Origin: Clostridia bacterium
GTDB taxonomy: Bacteria; Bacillota; Clostridia; Christensenellales; Aristaeellaceae
Direction: 5' to 3'
Assembly (NCBI GenBank): GCA_017396845.1
Contig: JAFQKQ010000085.1
Span: 1 to 51,128 of the forward strand
DNA: 51,128 nucleotides
Below the pieces are notes generated by a model. That model did not search any database and had not been told where the DNA came from. It was given only the letters and a program-made list of their open reading frames with translations. Below, piece after piece: positions 1 through 6,644 of this stretch. Position numbers and translations under genes: made by a program. Every line of letters starts with the position of its first letter. Positions within the stretch are counted from its first letter, which is position 1.

Positions 1-475
1 CCATAAGGAAGACCTTGGGCTCACGAACGATTGCACGGCCGAGAGCAACGCGCTGACGCTGACCGCCGGAAAGAGCCTTGGGCTTACGATTGAGGAGGTG
101 CTCGATGTCGAGGATGCGGGCAGCTTCTCTTACGTGCTTTTCAATCTGGGCCTTGGGGGTCTTGCGCAGCTTCAGACCGAACGCCATGTTATCATATACG
201 GTCATGTGAGGATACAGTGCGTAGTTCTGGAAAACCATGGCGATATCGCGATCCTTGGGAGCTACGTCGTTTACAAGCTTGTCGCCGATGTAGAGTTCGC
301 CGTCGGAAATTTCTTCAAGACCTGCTACCATTCGAAGAGTGGTGGACTTTCCGCAGCCGGAAGGACCTACGAGAACGATAAATTCCTTATCCTCGATGTC
401 CAGACAAAAATCACTTACAGCAGTAACACCACCGGTGTATACCTTGTAAATATGTTTCAGAGTTACGCTTGCCAT
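1..475 (-). CDS. Sugar ABC transporter ATP-binding protein (MsmK/UgpC type), 3' end beyond window
   Basis: The visible 158 residues are the N-terminal half of a carbohydrate-importer ATPase, which energises uptake of oligosaccharides or glycerol phosphate from the cytoplasmic face of the membrane. The Walker A motif GPSGCGKST, the Q-loop stretch [17 protein letters not shown] and the signature [17 protein letters not shown] are all present. The window ends inside Walker B (VFLM), so the C-terminal TOBE/regulatory domain is not seen. The ATG at 475 follows an AAGGAGGG ribosome site by about six bases. In Bacillota such ATPases are often shared by several sugar importers. No permease or binding protein is visible here. 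The arabinose genes araD (next door) and GH51 (44.1 kb) make arabino-oligosaccharides a possible cargo, but that is inference. Confidence 0.93.
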   Translation of the reverse strand, partial: MASVTLKHIYKVYTGGVTAVSDFCLDIEDKEFIVLVGPSGCGKSTTLRMVAGLEEISDGELYIGDKLVNDVAPKDRDIAMVFQNYALYPHMTVYDNMAFGLKLRKTPKAQIEKHVREAARILDIEHLLNRKPKALSGGQRQRVALGRAIVREPKVFLM

Positions 476-549
476 TAAAGTACCCTCCTTTTTATTTAGA
501 ACACGACAATGTGCAGTCCAGCGATGCAGCCTTCCTGCCTCATGCAAGA

Positions 550-555
550 ATTATA
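550..555 (-). promoter_or_regulatory. Extended -10 element for the ABC ATPase gene
   Basis: On the minus strand TGTTATAAT forms an extended -10 (TGnTATAAT) about 75 bases before the ATG at 475. No good -35 is seen, which is tolerable for an extended -10. It would give the ATPase gene its own start separate from araD, which ends 211 bases upstream. Confidence 0.4.
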
Positions 556-686
556 ACAGATTCGACGGTAAAAAACCATTGACCAAAGCAACAAAGATGA
601 AAATGAGTTTTTTGTCGCTATAATATATATGAAACCGTCAAGGCGCCAGAATTTGTCCGCTTTTGACAGACATCTTTAATTCGGTG

Positions 687-1382
687 TTAATGCCCCTGCC
701 CGTAATAAGCGTTCGGCCCATGCTTGCGCAGGAAATGCTTATCCTGAATCGAAACCGGCAGCTCCGACTGTTCGGGGGTTATGGACAATGTGTACATCGC
801 CATCTTCGCCACCTCTTCCAGAACCACCGCATTGTATACGGAATTATCCGCATCCTTCCCCCATGTAAAGGGGCCGTGACCGCGAACGAGCACTGCGGGC
901 GTATGAACGGGATTTCTGCCGATAAACGCTTCCTTGATTACATTCGCCGTTTCAAGCTCATAGCCCCTGTCCACTTCTTCCTTCGAGATATACCTTGTAA
1001 CGGGAATATCGCTTCTGTAGTAATCGGCGTGTGTGGTTCCAAAGCAAGGAATCGATTTGCCCGCCTGCGCCCATGCGGTTGCGCAGGTGGAATGCGTATG
1101 GGTTACGCCGCCGATTTCGGGAAACGCGCGGTACAGCCCCGCATGCGTCGGCGTATCGCTGGAGGGATTCATTTCTCCGTCCACCTTGACGCCGTCTTCG
1201 ATTCTTACTATTACTATGTCTTCTGTTCTCAGATCCTCGTACTTTACGCCGCTGGGCTTTATGGCGAAAACGCCCTGTTCCCGGTCCGCCTCAGATACGT
1301 TTCCCCAGGTATAGAGCACCATATTCCGCCTGTAAAGCTCCATATTCGCCTCATATACGCGCTTTCGAAGCTCTTCATACAT
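687..1382 (-). CDS. araD: L-ribulose-5-phosphate 4-epimerase
   Basis: Converts L-ribulose 5-phosphate to D-xylulose 5-phosphate, the last step linking arabinose to the pentose phosphate pathway. It is a cytoplasmic class II aldolase-fold enzyme with Zn. The 231-residue length equals that of E. coli AraD. Visible landmarks are Asp76 in NPSSDTPTH, zinc ligands His95 and His97 in THTHS, Asp120 in THADYYRSD, the third zinc His169 in VRGHGPF, and the C-terminal NAYYGQ tyrosines. The ATG at 1382 is preferred over the upstream ATG at 1403, because GGGAGAGAGG lies just before 1382 and actually overlaps the codons of the longer version. It lies 25 bases after the YfbR-like gene and is probably cotranscribed with it. 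No araA or araB is in the window. Confidence 0.95.
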   Translation of the reverse strand: MYEELRKRVYEANMELYRRNMVLYTWGNVSEADREQGVFAIKPSGVKYEDLRTEDIVIVRIEDGVKVDGEMNPSSDTPTHAGLYRAFPEIGGVTHTHSTCATAWAQAGKSIPCFGTTHADYYRSDIPVTRYISKEEVDRGYELETANVIKEAFIGRNPVHTPAVLVRGHGPFTWGKDADNSVYNAVVLEEVAKMAMYTLSITPEQSELPVSIQDKHFLRKHGPNAYYGQGH

Positions 1383-1407
1383 TGTGAACCTCTCTCCCTT
1401 CAAACGC

Positions 1408-1986
1408 TTAATTCAGTCCGTCCAGCGCCAATTTAAAACTTGGCGCAAAATCGCGCATGAACTCCTCCGCCTCCGGAACGTTCATCTCGCGGATGGAAAT
1501 ACGGATATTCTCCTGCGCGTTTATAAACTCATTGTTTCCGAAGCTCAATTCCTCAAGACATTTCAGATACGCGCTGATTCTGTCTGCGGCCTTTACAAGC
1601 TTCCATTCGTAGCTCGTCTCATCCGGGAAAAGCAGCCACCTGTATTCCTCACGAATATCCTCCGGAAGATAGCTGAACAATTTCTCCGCCGCCAGATGTT
1701 CAAGCTCCTTATACGCATTTTTGATTTCGGGATTAAAATACTTGATGGGCGTTGCAAGGTCGCCCGTAATCACCTCCGGCGCTTCGTGATATACCGCAAG
1801 CATCGTAACCCTGCCCGGATCCACGTTTCCGCCGAAGCGCTTATTGTGTATTACCGCCAGCGCATGCGCGATCATGGACACCAGATGCGAATGCTCCTGA
1901 TCATTTTCCTGAATGGTGTTCCGCCTGAGCCCCCATCTCTTGATCAGCTTCATGCGGGCCATATACGCGTAAAAATGACTCTGCAA
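1408..1986 (-). CDS. yfbR: YfbR-like 5'-deoxynucleotidase (HD superfamily)
   Basis: Predicted metal-dependent phosphatase that dephosphorylates deoxynucleoside 5'-monophosphates. At 192 residues it matches E. coli YfbR almost end to end: QSHFYAYMARMK at the N terminus, ENDQEHSHL, the TGDLATPIKYFNPEI block, KAADRISAYLKCLEEL and GNNEF. The start chosen is TTG at 1986, preceded six bases away by GGAGGA. It gives MQSHF, aligning with MKQSHF of E. coli. A longer reading to 2070 would run into the upstream terminator. One oddity: the HD doublet that normally holds the metal reads His-Glu here (YHEAPEV), while the SEHS-type His and the later Asp residues are kept. Activity is therefore likely but not certain. 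Confidence 0.85.
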   Translation of the reverse strand: MQSHFYAYMARMKLIKRWGLRRNTIQENDQEHSHLVSMIAHALAVIHNKRFGGNVDPGRVTMLAVYHEAPEVITGDLATPIKYFNPEIKNAYKELEHLAAEKLFSYLPEDIREEYRWLLFPDETSYEWKLVKAADRISAYLKCLEELSFGNNEFINAQENIRISIREMNVPEAEEFMRDFAPSFKLALDGLN

Positions 1987-2019
1987 ACCGATTCCTCCAA
2001 TAATTTGTTCTCTCAAATC

Positions 2020-2025
2020 ATTATA
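2020..2025 (-). promoter_or_regulatory. Putative -10 for the yfbR-araD unit
   Basis: A perfect TATAAT on the minus strand lies about 35 bases before the TTG start at 1986, immediately after the terminator of thiT. No convincing -35 is seen at 16-18 bases, since that position falls inside the terminator stem. Confidence 0.4.
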
Positions 2026-2064
2026 CAATAAAAATCGGGCGCAATCCAGTACTCTGCGCCCGAT
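2026..2064 (-). terminator. Rho-independent terminator after thiT
   Basis: On the minus strand a 10-bp perfect stem (ATCGGGCGCA with its complement, arms at 2055-2064 and 2034-2043) with an 11-base loop is followed by a T-rich run at 2033-2026. It lies 23 bases after the thiT stop and isolates thiT from the yfbR-araD unit. Confidence 0.82.
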
Positions 2065-2086
2065 TCCCAAATTATATTTATTTTCG

Positions 2087-2662
2087 TCAGCGGATCATTT
2101 TTCCCTGCCAGTAGGCCGAAAGCGGCTTATACGAAAGAGCAGCGACCGCGCAGGTGATAATGATCTCGGGGAGCATATAGCTTGCATTGTAGGCAAGCGA
2201 CCATATAGGCGCAGCCCATCCAAGCTCGTTCGGCCAAAGCGATTCCCAGATCCACCAGCCGGAGATAAAGTGGCAGACAAAACGCAGCGAAAAGGAAAAC
2301 GCAATGCCAACAATAACGGACACGATACGGTTTTTGATTACGCCGTTGAACATGGACGACAGGCCGATGACGCCAAATGCGATAATGTAGTCAAGAAACA
2401 CAATTCCTACCGCCATCATGAACGACTGAGCGTACTGAACGTTTGAAAAGCCCAGAAGCATCTGTATAAGACCGTATATGACGGATGCGGTAAGTCCGGC
2501 CTTTACGCCGAAGCGGTGCGAAAGTATTACAAGCGGAAGCATACTGCAAACGGTAATGCCGCCGCCGAGCGCCCAGGGACCGGAGAACGTGATCAGACTT
2601 AAAACCGAAGCAATAGCGATCATCAGAGCGCTTTCAACGATCTGACGGGTAGATATTTTCAT
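2087..2662 (-). CDS. thiT: ECF transporter S component ThiT (thiamine)
   Basis: A 191-residue, very hydrophobic protein with about six membrane segments. It is the substrate-binding subunit that captures thiamine and works with the shared EcfAA'T energy module, which is not in this window. Family features are the GGGITVCSMLPLVILSHRFG region after helix 1, the LIQMLLG segment, the aromatic GWWIW patch, and the C-terminal YNASYMLPEI motif. The ATG at 2662 is used because GGAGG is eight bases upstream; the ATG at 2686 has no such site. It is controlled by the TPP riboswitch immediately upstream, which strongly supports thiamine as the ligand. The divergent neighbour thiN makes TPP from the imported vitamin. 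Confidence 0.88.
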   Translation of the reverse strand: MKISTRQIVESALMIAIASVLSLITFSGPWALGGGITVCSMLPLVILSHRFGVKAGLTASVIYGLIQMLLGFSNVQYAQSFMMAVGIVFLDYIIAFGVIGLSSMFNGVIKNRIVSVIVGIAFSFSLRFVCHFISGWWIWESLWPNELGWAAPIWSLAYNASYMLPEIIITCAVAALSYKPLSAYWQGKMIR

Positions 2663-2684
2663 ATAGATTCCTCCTTCTTTTTCC

Positions 2685-2710
2685 AAATAAAAAACGCGCC
2701 TTACAGCGCG
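2685..2710 (-). terminator. Riboswitch expression-platform terminator before thiT
   Basis: On the minus strand a GC-only stem CGCGC/GCGCG (arms 2706-2710 and 2695-2699) is followed by TTTTTTATTT. It lies between the TPP aptamer and the thiT ribosome site, as expected for transcription attenuation when TPP is bound. The five-bp core stem is short; the anti-terminator was not worked out. Confidence 0.6.
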
Positions 2711-2744
2711 GCGAAGGAGAAACAGATTTTCTCTGGGTGCATGC

Positions 2745-2856
2745 TCCCCATTGATTTCGCTTCCTACGCCGGCATTACCCGGATCAGGTTCCTGGGTCCC
2801 GGACGCATACGCCCGATCTCAGCCGGCTCAATCGCCAGCCCCCCTGCGTTTTTACT
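2745..2856 (-). promoter_or_regulatory. TPP riboswitch (THI box) controlling thiT
   Basis: The minus strand carries the THI-box core in order: GCAGGGGGGC, the GCCGGCTGAGATCGGG segment with the invariant CTGAGA, then ACCTGATCCGGGTAATGCC and GGCGTAGGAAGC. These are the conserved P2/P3 and P4/P5 elements of the thiamine pyrophosphate aptamer. It sits between a consensus promoter and the thiT gene with a terminator-like hairpin after it, so TPP should switch thiT off. Confidence 0.96.
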
Positions 2857-2868
2857 TGGTACAGAATT

Positions 2869-2896
2869 ATTATATCAATTTGCCGCGTTTTGTCAA
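2869..2896 (-). promoter_or_regulatory. Consensus promoter for the TPP riboswitch/thiT
   Basis: TTGACA (2896-2891) and TATAAT (2874-2869) are both perfect, with 16 bases between them, on the minus strand. Transcription would start near 2862, a dozen bases before the THI box. Confidence 0.87.
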
Positions 2897-2954
2897 GTGA
2901 GAATTTACTTTGATGTGATAAAATATATCCAATACTTTGATAAAGGGGTTTTCC

Positions 2955-3587
2955 ATGAATACCTGCTATATTGTCGGAGCCGGCGATTTTACCCTTAAGG
3001 GTCTTGCGCCCGATGCAAGCGATCTCGTCATCGCGGCAGACGGCGGCTACCGCTATCTGAAAAACGCTTTCATCGCGCCCTCGCTCGTTGCGGGCGATTT
3101 CGATTCCATGGGCGATGTTTCCGTTCCCGAAAATATTGAGATTTTCCGCTTTCCAAAGGAAAAGGACGATACCGATATGGGGCTTGCCGTACGCGAGGGC
3201 ATTCAGCGCGGATACAAGGTATTCCGCCTGTACGGCGGCAGCGGCTCCCGTCCGGATCATTTTTATGCCAATCTTCAGCTGCTTTGCGGGTATGCAAAGC
3301 AGGGGTATGATATCGCGCTCATTTGTCCGCTTTTTAACGTATACGCGGTTTCAAACGGCGCGCTTACTCTTTCGCGTCCAATAAACACCGTGTTATCTGT
3401 ATTTTCTTTGGATGAAGTTTCTTTCGGCGTAACGCTTGAAGGCGTGAAATATACGCTTAAAAACGCCCGCCTCTCATCCGCCTTCCCTCTCGGCGTGAGC
3501 AATGAATTTACTTCGGATACCGCCAGAATATCTGTTCAATCCGGTACGCTTCTTGTATTTGCATACGACCGTCCCGAGGCGCCGTAA
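2955..3587 (+). CDS. thiN: Thiamine pyrophosphokinase
   Basis: Transfers pyrophosphate from ATP to thiamine to give TPP in the cytoplasm. The 210-residue protein shows the family landmarks: AADGGYRYL (about 31-39), the nucleotide-binding AGDFDSMGD near 50, the acidic KDDTDMGLAV, and GGSGSRPDHFYANLQLL, which replaces the usual GxTGGRxDH..AN block. The C-terminal half is the beta-rich thiamine-binding part. The ATG at 2955 has AAAGGGG eight bases upstream; an in-frame TTG at 2937 lacks a good site. It is divergent from thiT, so import and activation of the vitamin are neighbours. No de novo thi biosynthesis gene is in the window. Confidence 0.92.
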   Translation: MNTCYIVGAGDFTLKGLAPDASDLVIAADGGYRYLKNAFIAPSLVAGDFDSMGDVSVPENIEIFRFPKEKDDTDMGLAVREGIQRGYKVFRLYGGSGSRPDHFYANLQLLCGYAKQGYDIALICPLFNVYAVSNGALTLSRPINTVLSVFSLDEVSFGVTLEGVKYTLKNARLSSAFPLGVSNEFTSDTARISVQSGTLLVFAYDRPEAP

Positions 3588-3609
3588 CGGCGGTTTCCAT
3601 ATATTCCAT

Positions 3610-3639
3610 TTGAATTCCGCCCTCCCGTTATGCCATAAT
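3610..3639 (+). promoter_or_regulatory. Possible promoter for the DUF3810 gene
   Basis: TTGAAT and CATAAT are separated by 18 bases. The predicted start near 3646 would leave only the right arm of the inverted repeat 3618-3658 in the mRNA. Confidence 0.4.
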
Positions 3640-3658
3640 GACAGTATACGGGAGGGCG
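3618..3658 (+). repeat. Perfect 11-bp inverted repeat overlapping a Shine-Dalgarno site
   Basis: CGCCCTCCCGT at 3618-3628 is the exact reverse complement of ACGGGAGGGCG at 3648-3658, with a 19-base gap. The right arm contains the GGGAGGG ribosome site of the next gene. There is no T-run, so it is not a simple terminator. In a read-through thiN transcript it would pair and hide the ribosome site; in a transcript from the internal promoter the left arm is absent. It could alternatively be a repressor operator. Confidence 0.6.
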
Positions 3659-3663
3659 AAGCT

Positions 3664-4596
3664 ATGCTAAGAATGATACTCTCACTTTTTGTCCTTTTAA
3701 GTTCCCCGATATGCCTTCCAAGCATTTTACAGCTTTGGACTTCATTTGTGTCCGTTTTTTTGTTTCCCCTTTTCTCCTTCGCCTTTTCCGTTTTTGATTC
3801 GCCCGTATATGCATATGCACTGCCTGTATTCCTTCTTGCTTCTCTTCTGATTTCCATAAAGAAAAGAACTCCCGTCTGTCTTTTCGCATGTGTTCTTTTC
3901 ATCATCGCTTTATGGCTTCCGTTTTATTTGAAATCGCCTTTCCCAAAGGAAGAAAACGCCGATCCTGTCGATTATGTGTCGCTCTGCATATCGCTTTCCC
4001 AAAAGGCCGAGGAGGCGTATACCTCCTTTATACCTTCATCCCTTGTACCCGAACGATCAAAAGAGGCTGTAAAAAGCTTATTCCCAAACAGAATCATCGG
4101 CGCAAGGCCGAAATTTTCAAAGGCGGGAACTGTTCTTAAGAGGTTTTCCGCCGCAGGTATTTTTCTGCCCTTTACGGGTGAAGCGGTGATAAGCCCCGTC
4201 GAGCCCGATATCGCGCTTCCTTTTACTGCCTGTCACGAGCTTTCCCACAGGCTTGGTTTCTTTCACGAGGGCGATGCAAATCTTACGGCATTTTACGCCT
4301 GCATACTCTCCGAATACCCGGAATTCCGATATTCCGGATATCTTCACGCGCTGAAATACGCCTATCTTCGTATACCCGCATCCGATACCGAGGCGCTTGA
4401 AAAAGCATCGAACGCGCTTCCCGAGAAAATCATGCGCGATCTTCTCCGGTTAGGCGCGTTCGATGAAAGCGCAAGGGACACCTCCGCATTCCCGCCCTTT
4501 GCGGGGGATTATGGAGATATGACCGAAAAGCTTATCTATAATGAACGAAACAAAAAGAGCCTCGGCATTCTTATCCCATCAGATCCCACGGCGTAA
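3664..4596 (+). CDS. DUF3810-like membrane protein with HExxH metalloprotease motif
   Basis: A 310-residue protein with hydrophobic segments at roughly 5-40, 48-65 and 70-88, followed by a soluble domain. The domain holds HELSHRLGFFHEGDANL at 191-207, the HExxH zinc-protease motif plus a downstream acidic residue, as in the DUF3810 family. It is therefore predicted to be a membrane-anchored zinc peptidase with the catalytic domain outside or at the membrane; the substrate is unknown. The start at 3664 follows GGAGGG by seven bases; readings starting upstream run into thiN. Its last 26 bases overlap the 3' end of the convergent CBS gene, and no terminator lies between them. Function beyond the motif cannot be stated. 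Confidence 0.83.
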   Translation: MLRMILSLFVLLSSPICLPSILQLWTSFVSVFLFPLFSFAFSVFDSPVYAYALPVFLLASLLISIKKRTPVCLFACVLFIIALWLPFYLKSPFPKEENADPVDYVSLCISLSQKAEEAYTSFIPSSLVPERSKEAVKSLFPNRIIGARPKFSKAGTVLKRFSAAGIFLPFTGEAVISPVEPDIALPFTACHELSHRLGFFHEGDANLTAFYACILSEYPEFRYSGYLHALKYAYLRIPASDTEALEKASNALPEKIMRDLLRLGAFDESARDTSAFPPFAGDYGDMTEKLIYNERNKKSLGILIPSDPTA

Positions 4597-5272
4597 GCAT
4601 GCCGATGAGTTCGCTGCCGGGGGTTCCGTCGCTTGTAATAAATATCGCCGCAACGCGCTTTTCATGCGGCGCATTTCGCTTTGTAAACGCCTCCTCCGCC
4701 TGAAACGCCGTGGCGTTCGGAGGCAAAAACAGAAACCTTTCCGCAGAATGCTTATCGGGCGCTATATCATCAAGAATATCGTTCATGCGCGTCTGATCAT
4801 CCAGATGATTGCTTTCCCCGTTCATGATGAGCGTAAAAAGCGTGGACATACTGAATATGCCCTTCAGCCTTTTTCCATCCGCTACCGGCACATGCGAAAA
4901 TCCCTTCTGCTCCATCTTCCGCATCAGCCACACCATTCTGTCGCTGAGAGAAGCCACAAACAGCTTATCCGCAGGCGTTGCGTGTTCTGCGGCCAGCGGC
5001 GGCTTTCTGAGATAGGAAAGCGTATTTTCAAGCGCCTGAATCAGATCATCCGCAGGCTCCACAGGGGCTTTCCCGTCGGTTTTCGCCGTATGCGTGATGA
5101 GATTTCGCACCTGCCGGCACAAATCCAGCTTCTGACGGAACGGCTCGCTCTCCTTATCACAGATGAACTGATACACCGTATTGGTATACGGCCTTCCGTC
5201 GAGCATGTACTTTTTTTCAAGCTCGTCTTCAAGCTCCTTGTAGAGGTCTATAAATCTGTCTGCATTACTCAT
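4571..5272 (-). CDS. HEPN-like domain plus paired CBS domains
   Basis: A 233-residue protein. Residues 1-95 are helical and contain RQVRNLITH, an R-N-x3-H arrangement (Arg56, His61) that fits the Rx4-6H motif of HEPN ribonucleases, in which a polar residue often follows the Arg. Residues about 98-232 form two CBS modules (DRMVWLMRKMEQKGFSHVPV and the GMLTPWDLMG end), which normally bind adenosine nucleotides. The ATG at 5272 overlaps the last codons of the AAA ATPase gene (ATGAGTAA) and has GGAG seven bases upstream, so translation is probably coupled. A nucleotide-sensing, possibly RNA-cleaving or RNA-binding partner of the ATPase is an inference. Many Clostridia proteins of this look are simply called CBS-domain protein. 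Confidence 0.82.
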   Translation of the reverse strand: MSNADRFIDLYKELEDELEKKYMLDGRPYTNTVYQFICDKESEPFRQKLDLCRQVRNLITHTAKTDGKAPVEPADDLIQALENTLSYLRKPPLAAEHATPADKLFVASLSDRMVWLMRKMEQKGFSHVPVADGKRLKGIFSMSTLFTLIMNGESNHLDDQTRMNDILDDIAPDKHSAERFLFLPPNATAFQAEEAFTKRNAPHEKRVAAIFITSDGTPGSELIGMLTPWDLMG

Positions 5273-6515
5273 AATCCGTCTCCTTTTCGGCTTCCTCCCG
5301 TCCGTGCGCTTTGATCTCTTCAAGAAGCCTTACGATCTCGTCATTTGCATCCGTCCGCTTCTTTTTGGGCACGGCTCTCACGGACGCATCCTTTACGTCC
5401 TCTTCCGTGATCGTCTGAAGATCCTCGATCGTTACATTTTCCATTTTAGCGACGCGGTTTGATTGAGATACCAGAATCTGTTCAAACAGATTTCTTACGC
5501 CTCTTGCGTTTCCGAACGTAATGGGGTCGGCATTCTGGCTTTCGATAAACGCCTGCACCTCGTCCCGCGCATCCTCATTCAACCGGTATCCGCCCTGCTT
5601 TGCGCGCATATCGAATATCGCCATCATTTCATCGATGGTGTAATCATCAAAATGCATAAAGCGGTTGAATCTCGATTCGAGGCCGGGATTGGAATGAATA
5701 AATTCGTCCATCAGTCCGTCATAGCCAGCTGCGATTACCACGAGGTCGTCTCTGTTGTCCTCCATCGCCTTAAGGAGCGTATCCACTGCCTCCTGTCCGA
5801 AGTCGGACGCCTCTTTTTTGTACGTAAGCGCATATGCTTCGTCGATAAACAATACACCGCCCAGCGCCCGCTTTATGACCTCCATGGTTTTGGGCGCGGT
5901 CTGCCCCACATATCCCGCGACAAGTCCCGAGCGGTCCACTTCTACAAGCTGTCCCTTGGAAAGAATACCCAGCGACTTGTAAATTCTCGCCATCAGTCTC
6001 GCGATCATGGTTTTTCCTGTTCCGGGATTTCCGGAAAACACCATATGAAGCGACATATCCACAACCGGCAGATTGTGCATAACCCTGAGCTTATGCACCT
6101 TTACCATGTTGATCAGGCTTTCCACTTCACCCTTGATCGTTTCAAGCCCCACATATTCATGCATTTCCCTGAGAAGATCTTCTATTTTTTCGGGCGCTTC
6201 CTCTTTCGATTCCCCGATCTTATCTTTCTGCGCCTCATCCGCTTTCTTTTCGGGCGCTTTTTCCGCTTCTTTTTCTATGCCCGAAAGCTTTTTCTGATTT
6301 CTTGAAAGCGTCTCGATCACTTCCAGCTGCTTTTCAAGCATCTCGTCCCGCATGCTCTCTATATCGGGAAGGCTTGTTTTTAAAATTTCCTCCCGTTCCT
6401 TGTCCGCCTTATCATCCCTCCCCCACAGATCGTCGAAGGTTCTTCTAAGGTTATTCGCCGTAAGCTCTCTGATTTTCTCCATCTGTCGTTCGATCATTCT
6501 ATCCTTCTCGTTCAT
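5265..6515 (-). CDS. AAA ATPase of the CbbX/SpoVK type
   Basis: A 416-residue cytoplasmic AAA+ protein. Residues 1-110 are charged coiled coil rich in Glu and Lys. The ATPase core follows: YVGLETIKGEVESL near 121-134, Walker A GNPGTGKT at 162-169, the GYVGQT pore-loop segment at 201-206, Walker B VLFIDEA at 221-227, and NPGLESRF with the arginine finger near 280. A sensor-2 region (GNARGVRNLFEQ) lies near 340, and a Lys/Glu-rich tail follows. This is the family of rubisco activase CbbX and sporulation SpoVK, hexameric remodellers of partner proteins. The ATG at 6515 has GGAGGG eight bases upstream. The stop overlaps the start of the HEPN-like/CBS gene, suggesting that protein is its client or regulator. 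Confidence 0.9.
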   Translation of the reverse strand: MNEKDRMIERQMEKIRELTANNLRRTFDDLWGRDDKADKEREEILKTSLPDIESMRDEMLEKQLEVIETLSRNQKKLSGIEKEAEKAPEKKADEAQKDKIGESKEEAPEKIEDLLREMHEYVGLETIKGEVESLINMVKVHKLRVMHNLPVVDMSLHMVFSGNPGTGKTMIARLMARIYKSLGILSKGQLVEVDRSGLVAGYVGQTAPKTMEVIKRALGGVLFIDEAYALTYKKEASDFGQEAVDTLLKAMEDNRDDLVVIAAGYDGLMDEFIHSNPGLESRFNRFMHFDDYTIDEMMAIFDMRAKQGGYRLNEDARDEVQAFIESQNADPITFGNARGVRNLFEQILVSQSNRVAKMENVTIEDLQTITEEDVKDASVRAVPKKKRTDANDEIVRLLEEIKAHGREEAEKETDYE

Positions 6516-6579
6516 ATCCGTATCCCTCCGTCGTCATCAGGTTCATTTCTAAAGGCTTTAAAGAATTTATTTTCATGTC

Positions 6580-6608
6580 TTGCGAAAAATAAGAACATGC
6601 TGTAATAT
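6580..6608 (+). promoter_or_regulatory. Promoter for deoD
   Basis: TTGCGA and TAATAT are separated by 17 bases and lie 36 bases before the deoD ATG. Confidence 0.72.
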
Positions 6609-6644
6609 AAGTACAGTAAAATACGAAATAAGCGAGGTGCTACG

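Noticed and set aside
619-624. A perfect TATAAT on the plus strand
   Set aside because: It faces into the antisense strand of araD, with no plus-strand gene and no good -35.
663-1436. A 257-codon plus-strand frame
   Set aside because: It is antisense to araD, which is complete with all metal and catalytic residues.
3570-3600. Short GC hairpin at the thiN stop as terminator
   Set aside because: The stem is five pairs around the stop codon with a three-base loop and no proper T-run.
5463-6305. A 280-codon plus-strand frame rich in Arg, Phe and His
   Set aside because: It is antisense to the AAA ATPase gene and has no ribosome site or recognisable domain.
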